Origin: Ifrita kowaldi
Lineage: Eukaryota > Chordata > Aves > Passeriformes > Cinclosomatidae
Assembly: GCA_013398055.1 (NCBI GenBank)
Contig: VZRS01000311.1
Location: 76,015-140,014, forward strand
Reading direction: 5' to 3'
DNA: 64,000 bases
Shown here: positions 20,662-35,600 of the stretch, piece by piece
Layout of the letters: each line of letters begins with the position of its first letter
Position numbering within the stretch: the first letter of the stretch is position 1
Made by a program: the position numbers and the translations under genes
Notes under the pieces: model-generated
Database searches by the model: none
What the model was told of the DNA's origin: nothing
Seen by the model: the letters and a program-made list of their open reading frames with translations, nothing else

Positions 20662-23600
20662 GTAGGGGGCTGCGAGGGGGCAGGGCGGCCGTCGGGGGGC
20701 TTGGGGAGCCCCTCGGACACGGCCCGGGGCGAGAGCGGGTCCCGCCACGCCGGCGTTTCGCTGCCATCGCGGGCACTCGGGGGGCTGGGGCAGCCCGGAC
20801 CCGCTGAACCCGCCCAGGTTCGTGCGGGGCTTCGTGCGCGGCCTCAGCGAGAACCTGGAATAGCTCCTCGACCCTTCCCGCCGGGCAGCGCCGCAGCCCC
20901 GGTGTTTTCCCTGGAATGCACTGCGCGGGATTTACTCACTGGCCGCTGCGGTGCCAGCGAAAAGCGCCTTCGCTTCCCACCTCTTGTCCCCTCCGGAGCT
21001 GCCTCCCGGACCGAGGCAGGTGGGATGCGGGCGGCAGAAGGGGTTTGCTGCCCCCGGAGCCTCAGCAACCCCCGATTTCCAGGCGTGTGTTGTGATGTGA
21101 GCGAGGGCATCTCATGCTGCCTCCTCAGACTCGGTGCTCGCCGGGGTAGAATTGGGAGGCAGGTGAGGGTGAGCGAGGACTCCCCAGCTCCACGGCTCTT
21201 GAGGGAACACCAGCTAAAGCTGGGAAGAGACAGCTTCCAAACAGAGGAGTAAGGAAGCCTTCCACAACATGTTGGGTGGCATTGAACCCATGGAGCTCGT
21301 CAGACACTAGGCACGTCCTGTTCGGGCTTTAATTTTTGTGTTTGGAAAGCATCTGGGTGAATTCGTGGCAGAAGTATGAAGATATTGCACAGATACACCG
21401 TCTTAGTTTCACAGAGTCCCTCAGCGCTGCGTTGCCAGCAGCTGGAAGAATATCCTGAGAAAGCACGACTGTATCCCACCTTACTCGTACGCCCTTTCTT
21501 AGGTGTCTGCACGCGAGCCCTACTCCTGTTTTTTTCCACTCAAGGGTGGGCTGATGTCACTAAGAAACCTGAAACCAGTCCTCAAGGTGTTCGGTGTGAG
21601 GGACCTGGGATGCCACCGTGACTGCCGCACTCCTGCTTTCAAGAGGCAGTTGTTTGGTCACCCACAGAACAGAAACATTACCAGTGTTAATTCCATGTTG
21701 AGAGAAAAGCTGACTCAAAAGCTGCTCCTCGCTAGCTACATTTCATTGTTTCTCAGATAAACCTAGACTAGCATTTATCTTTGAGTCACAGGTTTTGCTC
21801 TCTGTTCTTACTGCTTTTAAATTACTTGTTGGTTCAGTTCTGGACTCGGCTGATAACAAATAGCTTATTACAAAACGCGGCTGCTCCCTATGCCCGTAAC
21901 ACAGTTGCAGAGTTGTTTTCAATGTGCTGAAATACTTTCTTTAGAAATAAGATGGTCTACTATAAACATTGTATTCAATTTCTGTTCTCTTGGGGAAGGG
22001 AAAATTTACAGGTATGGTTTTAACTTACAAGAGAATTAAAAATAAAGTAACTATAGTGTAGGAGAAGCATTAATTTTCCACAGCAATGTTTAAACTTTCT
22101 ATTTAAGGAGCAAAATCAAATTTCTCAGCTATTATGCTTTCTTGGTTTGCCTTGAAACACAATTAAATTTGATATGATGGGAGCATGTATAAGTGTGAAA
22201 TTGTCAAGTCAATCTGAGAACAAAATTAAAATTGTAACTTCGTTTGACCTTCCTTCCTCTTACATCTCGTGCCATCATCTCACATTTCTCCTAAAGCTTG
22301 TAGAAGCAATTTGGTGTTGGCATTCAACTACACCACAGGGGTCTCGAAACAAAATTTTCATTGTACTTTTGTGTTTCGTTCCTTATTTGACCACTGCCTA
22401 TGCATTCAGACCTCTCGTGATTTGTGGAGTACTTGCAGCTTGCTGACAAACCTGCACAGGTGAAGGAGCTTTTGCTGGATTTCACAGGAATCAAGCACTT
22501 TGTGTTTTTTGAGGAGGCAATGCAGCAGAGACACCCAGCCCTCGGAGGAAAGCCCTGTGAGCTGCTGATAGCCAGTGCTCTGCCGTTGGCCACACAGCCC
22601 TGCTCAGTGTTATCCTTCCCCAGACAGTTTCTGTCAGCGTTTGTGAGCAATATCGTGCAAACCCAGCCAAGGCTGGGGACTCACTCCTGTAGATCCTGCA
22701 ACAGACAGCTGCCACGTGCCTCTTCTGTGCTCTTAACTATAGGAAGTTAGGGACAAGGAAATGCTTCAGCTCTACTGGTGCAGAGTAGTTCATTTTACCA
22801 CCTTCCATTGCGTACTGAGGCAGAAAATGTGGTCATTACCATATAAATTCAACATGGAGAGGCAAAAATCTATTATGGGCTGCTTCTTTTGGAAAGAGAC
22901 ACCAGAATGTAGAGTCTGAAGGACTGCTTCTCAGCAGCTAGAAGCTCAGGGACACTCAGTGAAATTACCAGGCAGCAGATCTGCAGTGACAGTGGCATTT
23001 CCTTTCACAGTACGTGTCATTTCCATGCAGAACTGCTGTGGTGTTCATGGCTTAATGTACAAACAAGTTCCAAAAGCAATTAGGCAAAATAAAAGGAAAG
23101 CAGGTATGGAACAGTGATCAGGATGTAACCTACCTTCCAGGGAGTTCATGCACAGCAGATTCCCTGTGTTTCTGTGGGTGACCAAACAGGACACTTCTGT
23201 ATGCCACATCTCTCTGACAGCTTGTTTTATTCTGAAAATAACATTCACAACCAAAATTTAATTAAAACTTCACTACTGCTGTGACCGAAGTATTAACTTT
23301 GCTTCAAGGTGATCTGGGAGCACGGTTCAGAGAGTAGTTGAGCAACATTATGGATGTGTGTGGAATTGCAGTGAGACTTCATAAAAAATGTAGTAAGATT
23401 GTAAATTTTCTAACCATGAAACTGCTGTAAGGACAGGAGTACCACCTGCAGCCTGTAAGTTTAGATCTTGGTTGACCATTTAGTGTACCACAGCTTTAAT
23501 TAGATTAATTCTTAAGAACTTGACGCTCTTTGTGTTCTAAAAACATTTTGGAATCATGTAAATTATATAGAGGCATTTGCTTTTTCTGTTTTGCCACAGC

Positions 23601-26600
23601 CTTTGCTATTGAAAGGACAAGGGGCAGTGGTTTTAAATTAAAAGCAGCACATAAGAATGAAATTCTTTACAATGAGGGTGTTGTGGCACCGACACAGCTT
23701 GACCAGAGAAACTGTGGGTGCCCCATCCCTGGAAGTGTTCAAAGCCACCTTGGATGAGGATTGGAGCAACCTGGTCTAGTGGAAGGTGTCCCTGCCCATG
23801 GCAGAGGGGTTGGATTGGATGGTCTTTAAAAGTCCTCTCCAGCCCAAACCATGCTATGAGTCTATGAAAATTACTAGTGAAAATAACTGTGAAAGCAGCA
23901 TCACGGATCTAAAAGGTTTTTCCTGGTTTTGAGGTTGCGGTAGGTTACAGGATTTGCGTAGCAGTGGTTTATGTCTCTTGATTTCATCTGAAAGTCATCT
24001 TGCCAATGCTTAGAGATCGGGGGGGAGATACGAAGGGAAAGAAAACTTTTAAAGTAATTTAATTTGTGGAAGACGGAGGAGAGGCTAGGTAAAGGGAATG
24101 ACTGAAAACTAAAAAAGTGAGACGAAGTTATAAAGTACACAGCCCCTGTAGCAAAGCTCAAGGGGACTGCAATGGGTCAAGCTAGCAAAATTCTGTGGAC
24201 CCCACAAGTCTAATAAAGCTCATATTTAAAAGGAGTTATGTGTGAAAAATGGAGAGTTATTTTGTACAGCAAATGTGTATATAGTCTGTTTGTTGTGTTT
24301 GCAATCACTTACCAAATTAAATGGTATATTGTTATGATGAAGTCTGTCTTGTGACTGTTTATCGCTTTTTTTTTTTTTCCTGCAAAGGAGAAACTTGCCA
24401 GTGCAGAGTAAAGTGAGGCCTGCTGTGCTGATAACATTTTGCAGCTCATGCCCTGCCAGTGTCCACTTTCCTTGGGCGTAGCAATGGGATCCCACCCTGT
24501 CTTTTTCTGGGAAAACACAAAAAGGAAGGAGTCCTGATACTTGTGCTTGTTTGTTCACACCCACTCTGATAAAACAGTTCAAAGGGAAATGTTTAGATGA
24601 TGAAAGGTTCTGCCTAGAAGTCTAAAATTTCTCAAAACTGTTACAGAGTAAAGATGATGAGTTAGTAAATTTGAAAATGTTCAGAAATTAGGTAATGTGT
24701 CAGAACATCATCACTGTGGTGGATTTCATTTCCATATCTCTATTTTTATCCTGGTCTAACATAAGAATTAAGGGCTTGTGTAGTCAGTTAAGAGAGAAGA
24801 CAGACCCAGGATTAATATTTCTGCTCCTCTTCATGTTTCCTGGCTCCTCCTGACAGCAAATTTTAAAGAGGGACCAAAAGCCTAAAAGTCAAAATTTTGA
24901 TTTGATGTGTTGTCCCTCTGAACAGAATACAGGATTAACAAAGAGTAATTTTCTTCCTTTATTTTAAATTTTATGGCATAAAATTAAATCTTAAGATTTT
25001 TTTTTAAAGGCTCTCCAGTATTCTGGAACTTCTACTATTAGAAAAAACAGTGTTCCTCATTAGGATTTCTATTAGAAACTGTGCATTTTTTTGTATTTTA
25101 ATTACTGGTATGAAGCCTTCTTTTCAATATTTCTCTTATTTGGCAGTTACAGTCAAGAATATTCTTGGTGCTTACGGTACTTCTCAAAGGGCAAATGAGA
25201 GAGCACAGTTTCTCAAATTTTTTTAAATCACTTGGAGTGGTTTTCTAAAGAAGACTTGGGCCCAAAATCACTTTCCATATTATGCCAATTTTCACACGGA
25301 TATAGAGAAGTCAAGTCAAAAGGAAGATGTGCAAAGTCAAGTGACTTTGCCAGTGTAACACCAGCATTTTGTGATGAAGGAAGGAACAAAGCCCAAATGT
25401 TTGGGATCTGTTTGGTTTGCATTTGACTGTGAAACTTTCTGTGGATATTGTTTAATTACTGTGGTATGAGAGTATTTATCAATTATTATTACCTCAAAGA
25501 TTAATATAAGAAATATTTTTTTTAAAAAGTAGAAGTTTTCAACCCTAAAAAATATGAATTAAACATTCAAAGACAAAACTAAGCTCAGATAATAGTGTAG
25601 CACTTCTCTGCTGCTTCTTGCTTAATTGTAGACTTGTTTCCTTTTAATAGCTTGTGAGAAGGTAGGTAAGCCTGAGGGTCATCACAACTCACTTTTGGGA
25701 ACGCTGCAATCTGTTTTCAGGGGCTGAATTAGGGAACAAACCCATTAAAAATCAAAGTAACGAGCACCCAAATGCCTGTTGATGATAGGGGTTGAGGGTA
25801 CATATCGATTTATTAGTGGAATAGCTGTGAAGCAAATACATTAAAGTGGTGTTAACTATAGACTTTAACCTTATCACTTGTGTAGCCTTTAACTTGTGCA
25901 CCTTGGTTTACTCACAGTTTGTTCTGCTTGCTGTCACAGGAATACAGGCTCTCGATGTGCAGCAAACTGTGCTATGCCATAGGAGGTGCCCCAAACCAAG
26001 TGGCAGGGAGTGCTGCTTCTTTCTTCCTGCAGATCTACCTGCTAGACATAGCCCATGTAAGTAGCACAAGAAACATTTGCAGACTGTAGACTTAACTCTG
26101 GTATTGCCAGCCATGTCCCTGGAATGATAAAAGGGGAATTAGCTCATAAATATTTTAAATTGTCTTGCTGCCTCTAGCTGTTCAGCATCCTGGAAACCAC
26201 ATAAACTTGTCCAGAATTAATTTTTTTCCACTAGATTCCTTTCTGTCTTGAGGTGGCTGTTGTTTGCTTTTAGTTTGGGATCATTATTAGAACTCTGGAT
26301 GCTGTAGAGCTCGCACACTTGCAGACACAAGGAAAATCAGTTCTCAGTGTAAAGAGTCAAAGAGTTTAAGAGACAAGACATCCGAAAACATTAATAGCAC
26401 CATGTTGAGGTTGTGAAGTTCTGTTCATTTGGTTTAGTTAAAAATCACTCCAGTTGCACCCAGTAGCCAACATAATTTCACACAAATTTGATTTGGTTTG
26501 TCTAAGGTAATTTCATGGCAAAGAAAGCAGAGTTATCCTTCCTGAAGGTTCTCTGCTTCCAGTCTGTGGCTCTCTGGTGCAGAATCAGACCTGGTGAAAC

Positions 26601-29600
26601 AAAGCAGTAGGAGTCATCCCATTCATCTGACTTTCAGCTGCTCCAGCTAGATTTCAGAACAGTAGAGACACAAAGAAAATCAATCCATAAGCAATTTTTA
26701 CTGTTTTGGATTGTCTTGGGTGCCTGCATTGTTACTAGGTGGGATGGAGAAAGTATTAGGATAGAAAAAAGGGTTTTAGGGAGTTGAGGCCAAATTGCAG
26801 GGACTGTGAGAACAGCTCTCAAACTACATGAGGGACTGCAGCACTGATGACTGTTCCTATTTGCTGGAAAAAAACCAGAAGGTTCTGGGTCAGATATCAT
26901 TACCCATTTGCTGTCTAAAGACAGGATATATGACTGGAGGTGTCCAGAAGTTTGGGTTGATGTTTTTCCTGTAAAAGTCTGGTATTGAAAGCTGACTTGT
27001 GACTTACTTAATAAAATTTGCAACACAGTAAGGTGGGCATGTACAACTGAGATCATCTTGAGTGTCTTGTTGAGATCAAAGTCACAAGATGTAGAAAAGG
27101 AGCCAGTTTTGGACAGCAGTGTCAAAGATGTCAAGTGGATGGTGTGGAATCAGAGGAGTTGGAGGTGAAAAAAGCAGCTTGAGGGTACAGGAGGGAGGCA
27201 GAGCAGCTCTGAATAAAGCTATTGCCCACTGACTTCAAGGATGGCAATGCAAGACATTGGAGATGATGAAGCAGGAACTGAATGAGAAAGACCCTAACAC
27301 CATTTTCCCAGGGTGCTTAGAAATATGGCAATTTCCCCATTCTTTACTTATCACAGAAACTGAAAATTCTTGAAGCAAGGGACTGTTCCTTCGTGTGTTT
27401 GTATACAGTGTTCAGAAAGCTGGGGTCCCATCCATGCATCTTTCATCAAAATAATTATTTGATTACCAAGCTTCTACTGAAACCCAATAATTTTGCTTAA
27501 TTTTTGTAATGATATACTTACACTTTCATTAAGGGGCTTAATTATTTGTTCCTTGATGGTTTAGTTTGTTCTCTGAAGTGGTCGTGCAGGGACAGGATTA
27601 TTTCAAGGCCTGATAAATGTCTTTGAAATCCTGTGTTCTGTCCCACATGTTTTCAGGGGAGAGAATGTAATTTTATAGTCACTACCTGGATTTATTTCTT
27701 GCCCGCTTAGAGGGGAGAACTGTTTTAGCTTCTTGAGAGAATGTGGAAGTCACCAAGTGTAATCTTTCATACATAATCTGGATCCTTTCTAAGAAAATGA
27801 TATTTTTATTAATTTTCTGTAACTTACACTTTCTCAATTTGAATTCCTTGTTCCACCTAAAGTACCTGTATAGACTACAGACATAAATGTAACTCCAAAC
27901 CACACAGGATCCTTGAGTCAAATTGCTCAAGAACACCAAAATTCTCTGATTAAAGGATCCCGGTTTTTATTCATTTTGAGATGGTTGAATTTAGCATATT
28001 TTCCTAAATGTTATTTTATTAGTATTTTATTAATGCTAGAAAGTTTCTGGCATTGGTGCTGACAGACACTGTCTAGATTTAGGAGACCGGAAAATGCAGC
28101 CAAGGTATATATGAGCCCGTACCAATGATGAAGACAGGGTGATTATACAGACTCTACTCCTAACATGAAGGAGATTTTGCTTTTTCCTCAAAGCTTTTTC
28201 CAACTCTGTGTATCTCATATCTGCTTCCTTTCTGTCTCTTCGAGTTATCTGAACAAAATACCAATGTGGAACTCACCTAATTTGTAGTTTTGTGTTCTTG
28301 TGTCCCTCATAACTACAGTATTTCAACCCCTCTATCTTTCTGACTGCTATTTTGTGCTTATTTTGCCTTCCCTGTCTCTTGAGGAGCAGTAGTGACCTGT
28401 GGGCAGTCCTGGTGCAGCCCCCACACCTCAAGGCTAGCGGGCTGCTTGCCACCCTGGCTGTGGGAGGGCACGAGCCAGCAGAGGTGATGAGCTGGTGGTG
28501 ACAGGACTATTGGCTGCCACTGCAATTTCACCTGACTTGGGCTAAAATGTAACAGGAGTGGTGACAGAAGTCCGTGGCACCTGCCTTTTGTCCTGGTCAT
28601 CCAGGACATTTAGAGGTCACTGCTTCCTTCTTTCACCTCTGAGAGAACACCTACAGCAAATCCTGCAGGCAGGGGACCTGCACCAGCTGGAAGCCCGGTG
28701 ATGCTGCCTGGGAGACAATATCCTGTGCAGGAAAGCAGGGGATACCTGCTCAGGCTTGGTGTTGTATCAGCTGCATTGTCCAGGCCTTTGTAGCACGGGT
28801 ACGATGAAGCACAGAGATGAAGGGATCTTGTCTGCTCTTGCTGTTTAAGCCATATGGGCTGTTTCAGCAGCTTCTCTCAATAATTGATGTGAGGAACATT
28901 CATATTTGTATAGGTTTCAATGACTGCTTTTTTTTTCTGGACTGTTGTTGCAATGACATGAGCAGAGCACTTGGAAGAGAACCCACCTTTTTTAACTATT
29001 GTGTGATGGGAATTCCTAAGCTCTACACAGACATATGTGAAAAAATAACTGCCTTGCCTGGGATAAACTGTATTTCTATATAGGCACTAAAGTATGGTCC
29101 TCCTGGATTAATTTCAGAGGTTTTTCTACTTGGCCATTTTATTCTTACTTAATCCATGAATATTTTTTCAAGTGAGATGTGATGGACAAGTGCTGGCAAC
29201 TTTGATTTGAACAGATGTGCCTTACGCAATTCAGTTGTCGCCGCTCAGTCCCGAGTGGATAAAGTCTGTTGTGCAACAACTTCAGCCACATGCCACCAGT
29301 TGGCAGCCTTCTTGCTAATCTCAGGAGAGGAAAAAACATTAGTGCATGTAAACAGCCCTCTCCACCATTTTCTAGATCAGGTCAAGATAAAGATCTGGGG
29401 AGATGTACATGTGGGGGGAAAAACAAGAGGGTAATGACAGAGGGACTCTGTCAGATTGTATGACTAAAACAAGGACTTCGCTATTTGACTGTCTGATTAA
29501 TTTTCCTCATCCTAAACACATTCAGGATCTTCCCTTCCTTGCATTTTTCACCTCTAATCCCTTAATTCACAGCGCCTATCTCAATGTCTCATTTGTTTGC

Positions 29601-32600
29601 TATGGGTAACCAATCGGAATTCCTATGACAGCAGCAGATGTGTTTTGTAAATGAACTATCATTATTCTTTAAAACACTGAGGTGTTTTTTTCTGGAAAGT
29701 TGCTTTATGCTGTTTCATTGTATTGTGAAACAATGGATCTTGTTTATTGTATTCTGTCTGTACTTTCAGATTACTCCGTTTCACGCCTCTTTGGTGCTGT
29801 TCATTGGCAAAGCCTCAGGTGCAGTTACTGATCCTGTTGCTGGCTTTTTTATTAGCAAAAGTAGATGGACAAAAATTGGCCGGCTCATGCCCTGGTAAGC
29901 ATAAACGTGTACATATATTTACATATATATGTGAATATTGAGTGTTGTGATCATACAGCCACCTCACTGAAGTAGTCTCAAGGATTGTATTCATTCCACA
30001 TATATAAAATAAAAACAAAAAATTGTCATGTCGTCTTTAACTTGTTCACCCAGGAAAAGACAGAAGAGATTTTCTCCCAATGGAGACACAAACGAATAAA
30101 GCCAAGAGACCATGTTTTTAACAAAACTGGAAGATGAGATCTAAAATTTTCTTGAATCTGTGGTTGAATTTTCATCTTTGTCTAGATTTCTTTAGTTTGA
30201 CTTCACTCTTCCACAAAGTTGGAACTTATTTCTATTTATGTCCTAGAGTGCCTTCACTTGGAAAATATTGGGCCATGCTAGAGGAACTCAAGGTCATCTA
30301 TGCCACAGGGCATGTGTTCACTTGTTTTTTTAATATTTTGGAAGTCAAGAGGAGATTGACTACTTTGTGAAATAAGGAGCCTTTCATCACTTTATCTCAT
30401 ACATTATAAGGAAGCACTGTAAGATATTTGGAATTAACTGCAAATTTTAAATTTATATAACCCATGAACTTGATTTACAACAAAAATCTAAGAGTAAATG
30501 TTGTGTCCTAAGCAAAGAAGTTGAAATTTCAGGGAAAAAAAGCCCAATTTTTTAGCTGGTGGCTCTCTTGCTGCTGTGCAGTTTTACGACTACAGAAACT
30601 TGTCCATGGGCAGCTTATGTCTGACAAAATAGAGAAGGCAAGTACATGTTGGGAAAAGGCTGAGATCAGCTGCTCTCGGCCCAGTAGGAAGAGGGCCTTC
30701 AGGCTGAAGTTAAGCTTTTTGTCAAGTCTCATTGGGAAAGAGAAGCTTGCTGCTGTTTCTCTTTTCAGGATTTGGTTGGAGGCCAGGTAAATGGTGTGGC
30801 TTTTAATGACCACTGAATTAACCAAATCAGAAAGCTATTCAAAAAGAAAGTAATGAAATTTTTATACAAATGCCATTAGAAGTATTCTGATGCTTTTTTT
30901 TTTTAAGTTCTCTGAGAATACAGCAAGTGCATGTGTTTATTGTTAGTGTTAAATTGATGTTAGAATGATTCCTGTCCAAGCACAAGCATGAACTTATCAG
31001 CCCCTTTCACTGTAAACCAGCTGCAGCACATCTTGCACTTCTTACAGGAAAAGTGCTTATCTTTAATCAAACAGCTGCTTTCTTTACAAGATGATTTTGT
31101 CTGGATTTTTTTGGTAAAGCTAATATTTTCATGGGAGTTTTATTCCTAGACTTTGAGACTCAGGCCATTTTTATACAAAGCAAAAAAATACAGCTTCCCT
31201 TAGCTTAAAAATACTTCAGTATTCTGAAATTTTTCTGACTTCTTAATAATCTAGAGTGAAGCAATGGAATTTTTTCAGTCAGAAAAGCTTGCCAGCAAAG
31301 CAAGAACATTAGTAAGAGAGGTGAATGTTTAACTATCACTTAATACTGTCCTCAATATAATACAAAGTCATCAATCACTTATTTAATGGCTTTAAAAGGC
31401 AGAAGCAGAAATTGACTTGAAATACTGGTCGAACATTTTGTCAAAAGAGATAATAGCAGACAATCAGATATTCAGCAACTCCATCAAGGCATTGAAAACT
31501 CCCTGGCATTAGAGAGGAAAGGAAAATGTGGGAAAGGGGAGAACAATACTAAGAGGGTTGTTACTAAAAAGTTGCATGAAAAAGTGACTGAAGATATTTA
31601 GTGTGGTGACTCTGCCTGGAACCATCTGGAAGAGCTCAGGCTTTTGGAGAGGACGGTAGATTCCCTGAGATGTGTTAGGATTTTACCCTTGTTTATGTTT
31701 TCCATTGCTGTGGGTGAACTGTGGGCTGGGGACCAGAGGGACAGAGAATACCAGAACCTGGCACTTTCCTGGTAAATGTTCAGCTCCCAGTGATGCTGTC
31801 CATCCCAAAGAGCAGTGTGGGAAAGCCATTGTTTTACTAAACTATTTACCCACATTACTCTTTTGTATTCCAGGTTTTCAGTTCACGATTGCAAAATAAT
31901 CAGCTGACCCCCAATGTCAGTTGTGCTGTTGTGAAGGGATTAATCTGTTTTCTCTTTTATGTGTTTGGAAATTTTTTGTTAGGGTCTTGGTCATCTAAAT
32001 ACATTGTTTGATGCCTGATTTACAAGAATACAGGACAGCCCTGATGCTGCTGCAGCTCAGACTTTTAGGAAATAATAGCATCTACCAATTCTGTGTCATG
32101 GAGTTTGACAAGTGCTATTTGCCTGAAATAGGTTTTAGACTAATGTAATTAATTGCAGGTTAATGGCAATGTCTGGACTATAAGTTTTTGTGGTTCTTTT
32201 TTTTTTAAAGCCACCTCTCTCTCCAGAAGATGATCCTTTTGTGTTTGAAGTGAATAGGAATTAAAAGGAGGAAATGATCAAATACCACCGTAGATACAGA
32301 GTGTAGGAGTTTTCACAACGGGCTGTCCATTGTCTCTTATCCTTTTTTCAGTATTTTTAAGTTTATCAACATATTTGTGCTTGCTTGAAGTAGCAGTGAA
32401 GAGACTAAATTCAGGGGAAAACCAAAGGCACTAAAATTAGAAGAGGGAATCTCGGTAATAAGTAAGCTCATGTAAAAGTTGCTGGAGTATGCAGAGACAT
32501 AATGACTGAGCTTAGTTTTCAGTAGTTCTGTCTAATAAATATGTAATCTGAGACATGTGCCAAGGAATGGCAATATAGGTGTGCTGTTACAGTGCATGGG

Positions 32601-35600
32601 CAAGGAAATTTTGTCTCTTCTGAGTAGGATATTAATTTAAGTGTAGCTCTTTTCTTTCAGGTTTGCTGGGTTTTTTTCCACTTTATGGAAGTATTATCAT
32701 GCATATTTACATATTTTATATTAGTATTAATATATTTTGTATTAATCTGTGTATTTAATGCACACTAACTTTTGATGTTTAAAAGCATGACATTACTTCA
32801 GTTAGAAAAACTGCACATAAAATAAATTGTATTCTATTGATTATTAGCAGGAAAACTTAATGTGTTTTGCTGTCATTATGTTAAGATTGCTGATGTGTGT
32901 TAATCTTCTTTTTAGGGTGCTAGCATGCACACCCTTCACAATAGTGTCCTATTTTTTTATGTGGTACCTGCCTCCATTTGTATCGGGAAGAGTTGCTTGG
33001 TACTTGACTTTCCACTGCCTTTTCCAAGCACTGACCACAGTGAGTAGATTACAGGTTCATTACGTTCTCAGCAGTGACTTGCTTGTTGTCTGTCTATATT
33101 AAAGTATTCATATTCAGTAAACTTGTTTTCACACTTTACTTCAACTTCTAGTGAGTTTAAGGGACAGGCAGATGTCCTTTTATGAAACTCTCTGCTGGTT
33201 GATGGTTTCTGCCAATGCTTTCTCTGGCAAATGAAACTGCTAATTCATCCAGGTTACTGCCAGTGCCCTCAACTCATTCTTGAATAGATGTTCAGATTCC
33301 TAATTCCAGTTAGACATCCAGCTTCTCATAACTTCTGTTCTCAGGAGCAGATTAGGAATTCTGTATTCCTGTGTTAAGCTTCAATATTTCTCTAGGTCCT
33401 TTTTTCCCCTGGTAGAAAGATGGTCCAGAAGATGTCCATTATGGTTTTAAATAATTTCCTCTCTCTTTCTTTTGAAAGAGAAACACAGATTTTCCATGGT
33501 GGAGTTTTGAAAATGTACACGCTTGTCATGTTTGATGGAGGTGAACAGAAATGCATTTTGTACAAACATTGTAGGATGCAGATTGTAAGACTTAGTTTGG
33601 CTACAGATCTCTGGGGTGGTGGGAACACCACAGAGAACTTGATTGTTCTAGCAGTTTTATGTCCCAGTTCCACTTTGCAATGGTCTTTACTTATTCTTAA
33701 TTCAAGTTAAGGAGTGTGTGGCAAAACGATGCTGAAGACAAAGTAGTTTTGACATTTATCTCCTGGATTTACGTAATTAGACTGATATTTTAAATGTTTT
33801 GGGTTTATGTGTAGTCTTCTGGCCTGAATAAAGTAGAAAATGGTATTTTCTCTATGGCTTTGCTTCCTGTTAGTTAGCTTAAGCTAGGAACATGGTAGTG
33901 TCCTAGTGCAAAGAAAGCCAGATTCTTTAGAGTCTATCTGTGAAGGATGTTTTCCCAAGGAAACTGAAGGAGCACAACATTAAGGTAAACCCTCTTGGTA
34001 TTTTATTATTCGTCTTCTGAAAGATACTGATTTCCATTTATATGCTTTACAAACCAAACAGAAAAGGCAGGTCTTTGTGCTAAAAAATTGGTTGAGGGTT
34101 CTAAATGTTCTAAATGAATGTTCTAAATTAATTCAGAGGTCCCATTAAACCATTTTCTTGGATATCAAAGGAATACAGAAGTTTTACCCTGACATTTCCT
34201 AAGTCATCTTCTTTCTTTCCGTAGTTATTCCAAGTACCATATTCTGCCCTCACCATGTTTCTCAGCACAGACCAGAAGGACAGAGATTCTGCAACAGCAT
34301 ATCGTGAGTGTGATCTGGGCTCTGTTCTGGGGATTAGGACTGAATTTTACTGAAAAACATTCTTAATCTATAGGAAGTTCCTAATGATTTGTGTCCCTAA
34401 ACCGGACTTTTATAAGATTGTTTTAATATGTGATGAAAACTAATTTGTCTTCAAAGGAATTGCATTTTTCTAGCTAGACAGGAGACGTTAATATTTCATT
34501 GTCTCAAATTGTCTGATTAGCTATAAAACTCTTTTTGGTTTATTGCTAGCCAGAGGAAACAATAAAAGTCACTCTTAACCAAGTAAGGGTAAGGAATAAT
34601 GATTTCATTTAAAGGTGATTTGTAGGGGAAAAAGCAAGAAACGTTCAATTAAAGAAAGTATGAAAGTAATTGTGAGGAGTATGTTGTTTTGGTTTTATTT
34701 TGGGTTTGTTGTTTTGTTTTGTTGCCTTCTTTTTTTTAGTTCGTATTTACTTAGATTTATGTATTTCATGTTATAAATTAAAATGCCAAACCTGTTTTCT
34801 CTGAAAAAAAATTGAGAACTCATAGAATCAAGACAGTTAACCTCACCAAAAAGGGGAGTAATTTTGTGTGCATGTTCACACCAACTGAAATATCTTTTTT
34901 CATTTCATCTGTGTTTTTTTAATTAATTCTGACATACACAAGGTAGTTTAAGGGCAGATCTTGTTGTAATATAACTAGCACTCTGACTGTATTAGTTAAA
35001 AGAATGAGGCTTTCTGGACCATATCTCTGGCTCTTCAACAACCAAAACTAGACAAACTTTTTCCTTTGAAGTAAATCAATCAGACCAAAAAAAGTGCAGT
35101 GAAAATATTTTTAAGACTTCCTGTATAGATCATAAATTGAATGCAAGAGCAGATTCCTCCCCTCCTGCTCTCTTCAACTCTGTTTTCATGCCTTCTTCAC
35201 TGTGTGGCTGCATTAAGCAAGGTAAAGAGAAAAAAGTCAAATATTATATGAAAGACTTTCCTATGTCTTAACTTGTCCTTCAGTGTTGCTTTAGAATAAC
35301 TTGTAGGTTTTTTTTGTTGCATCTGTTTTCTCTTCCCGGCAAGATCCCTTTTCTCTTCCATTAGTCCTTCTAACCCTCAACATACTTGATTATGTGGAAA
35401 CCCAGAGGCACAGTGAAATAGACAGAAATACTAAAAATGTAATGTCAAAAATTTTAGATACGATATCCCCTGAGCAACCCAATCCCTCTCCAGACACATG
35501 GAACAGTTGTAATTTGCATTATCATCAGCTATCTTTAAGAAAAAGTCTGGGCTGGCAGTCACAGGACAGGGCTAAACAGCAGGAGATTCCAGTTGTGTTA

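Larger units (their letters stand above)
20160..21060 (+). promoter_or_regulatory. MFSD2B: CpG island promoter of MFSD2B
   Basis: Abrupt rise to high GC with dense CpG, several GC boxes (GGGGCGGGG near 20453; CCCCGCCCC near 20571) and an E-box CAGGTG at 20586. It contains the start exon. No TATA box was noticed just upstream of the ATG. Nine Ns interrupt it at 20423-20431. Confidence 0.75.

Noticed and set aside
20171..20807. Several overlapping ORFs of 150-207 codons on both strands
   Set aside because: CpG-island artefacts: stop codons are rare at this GC content, the frames overlap on both strands and they span the N gap.
20620..21252. 210-codon plus-strand ORF starting at the MFSD2B ATG
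   Set aside because: Only the first 14 codons are used. A phase-0 donor at 20662 leads to the real exon 2, and the remainder is CpG-island read-through without membrane or family features.
26634..27134. 166-codon minus-strand ORF
   Set aside because: It lies wholly in MFSD2B intron 2, has no recognisable domain, and its low-complexity Ser/Leu content fits chance. No promoter or splice context supports it.
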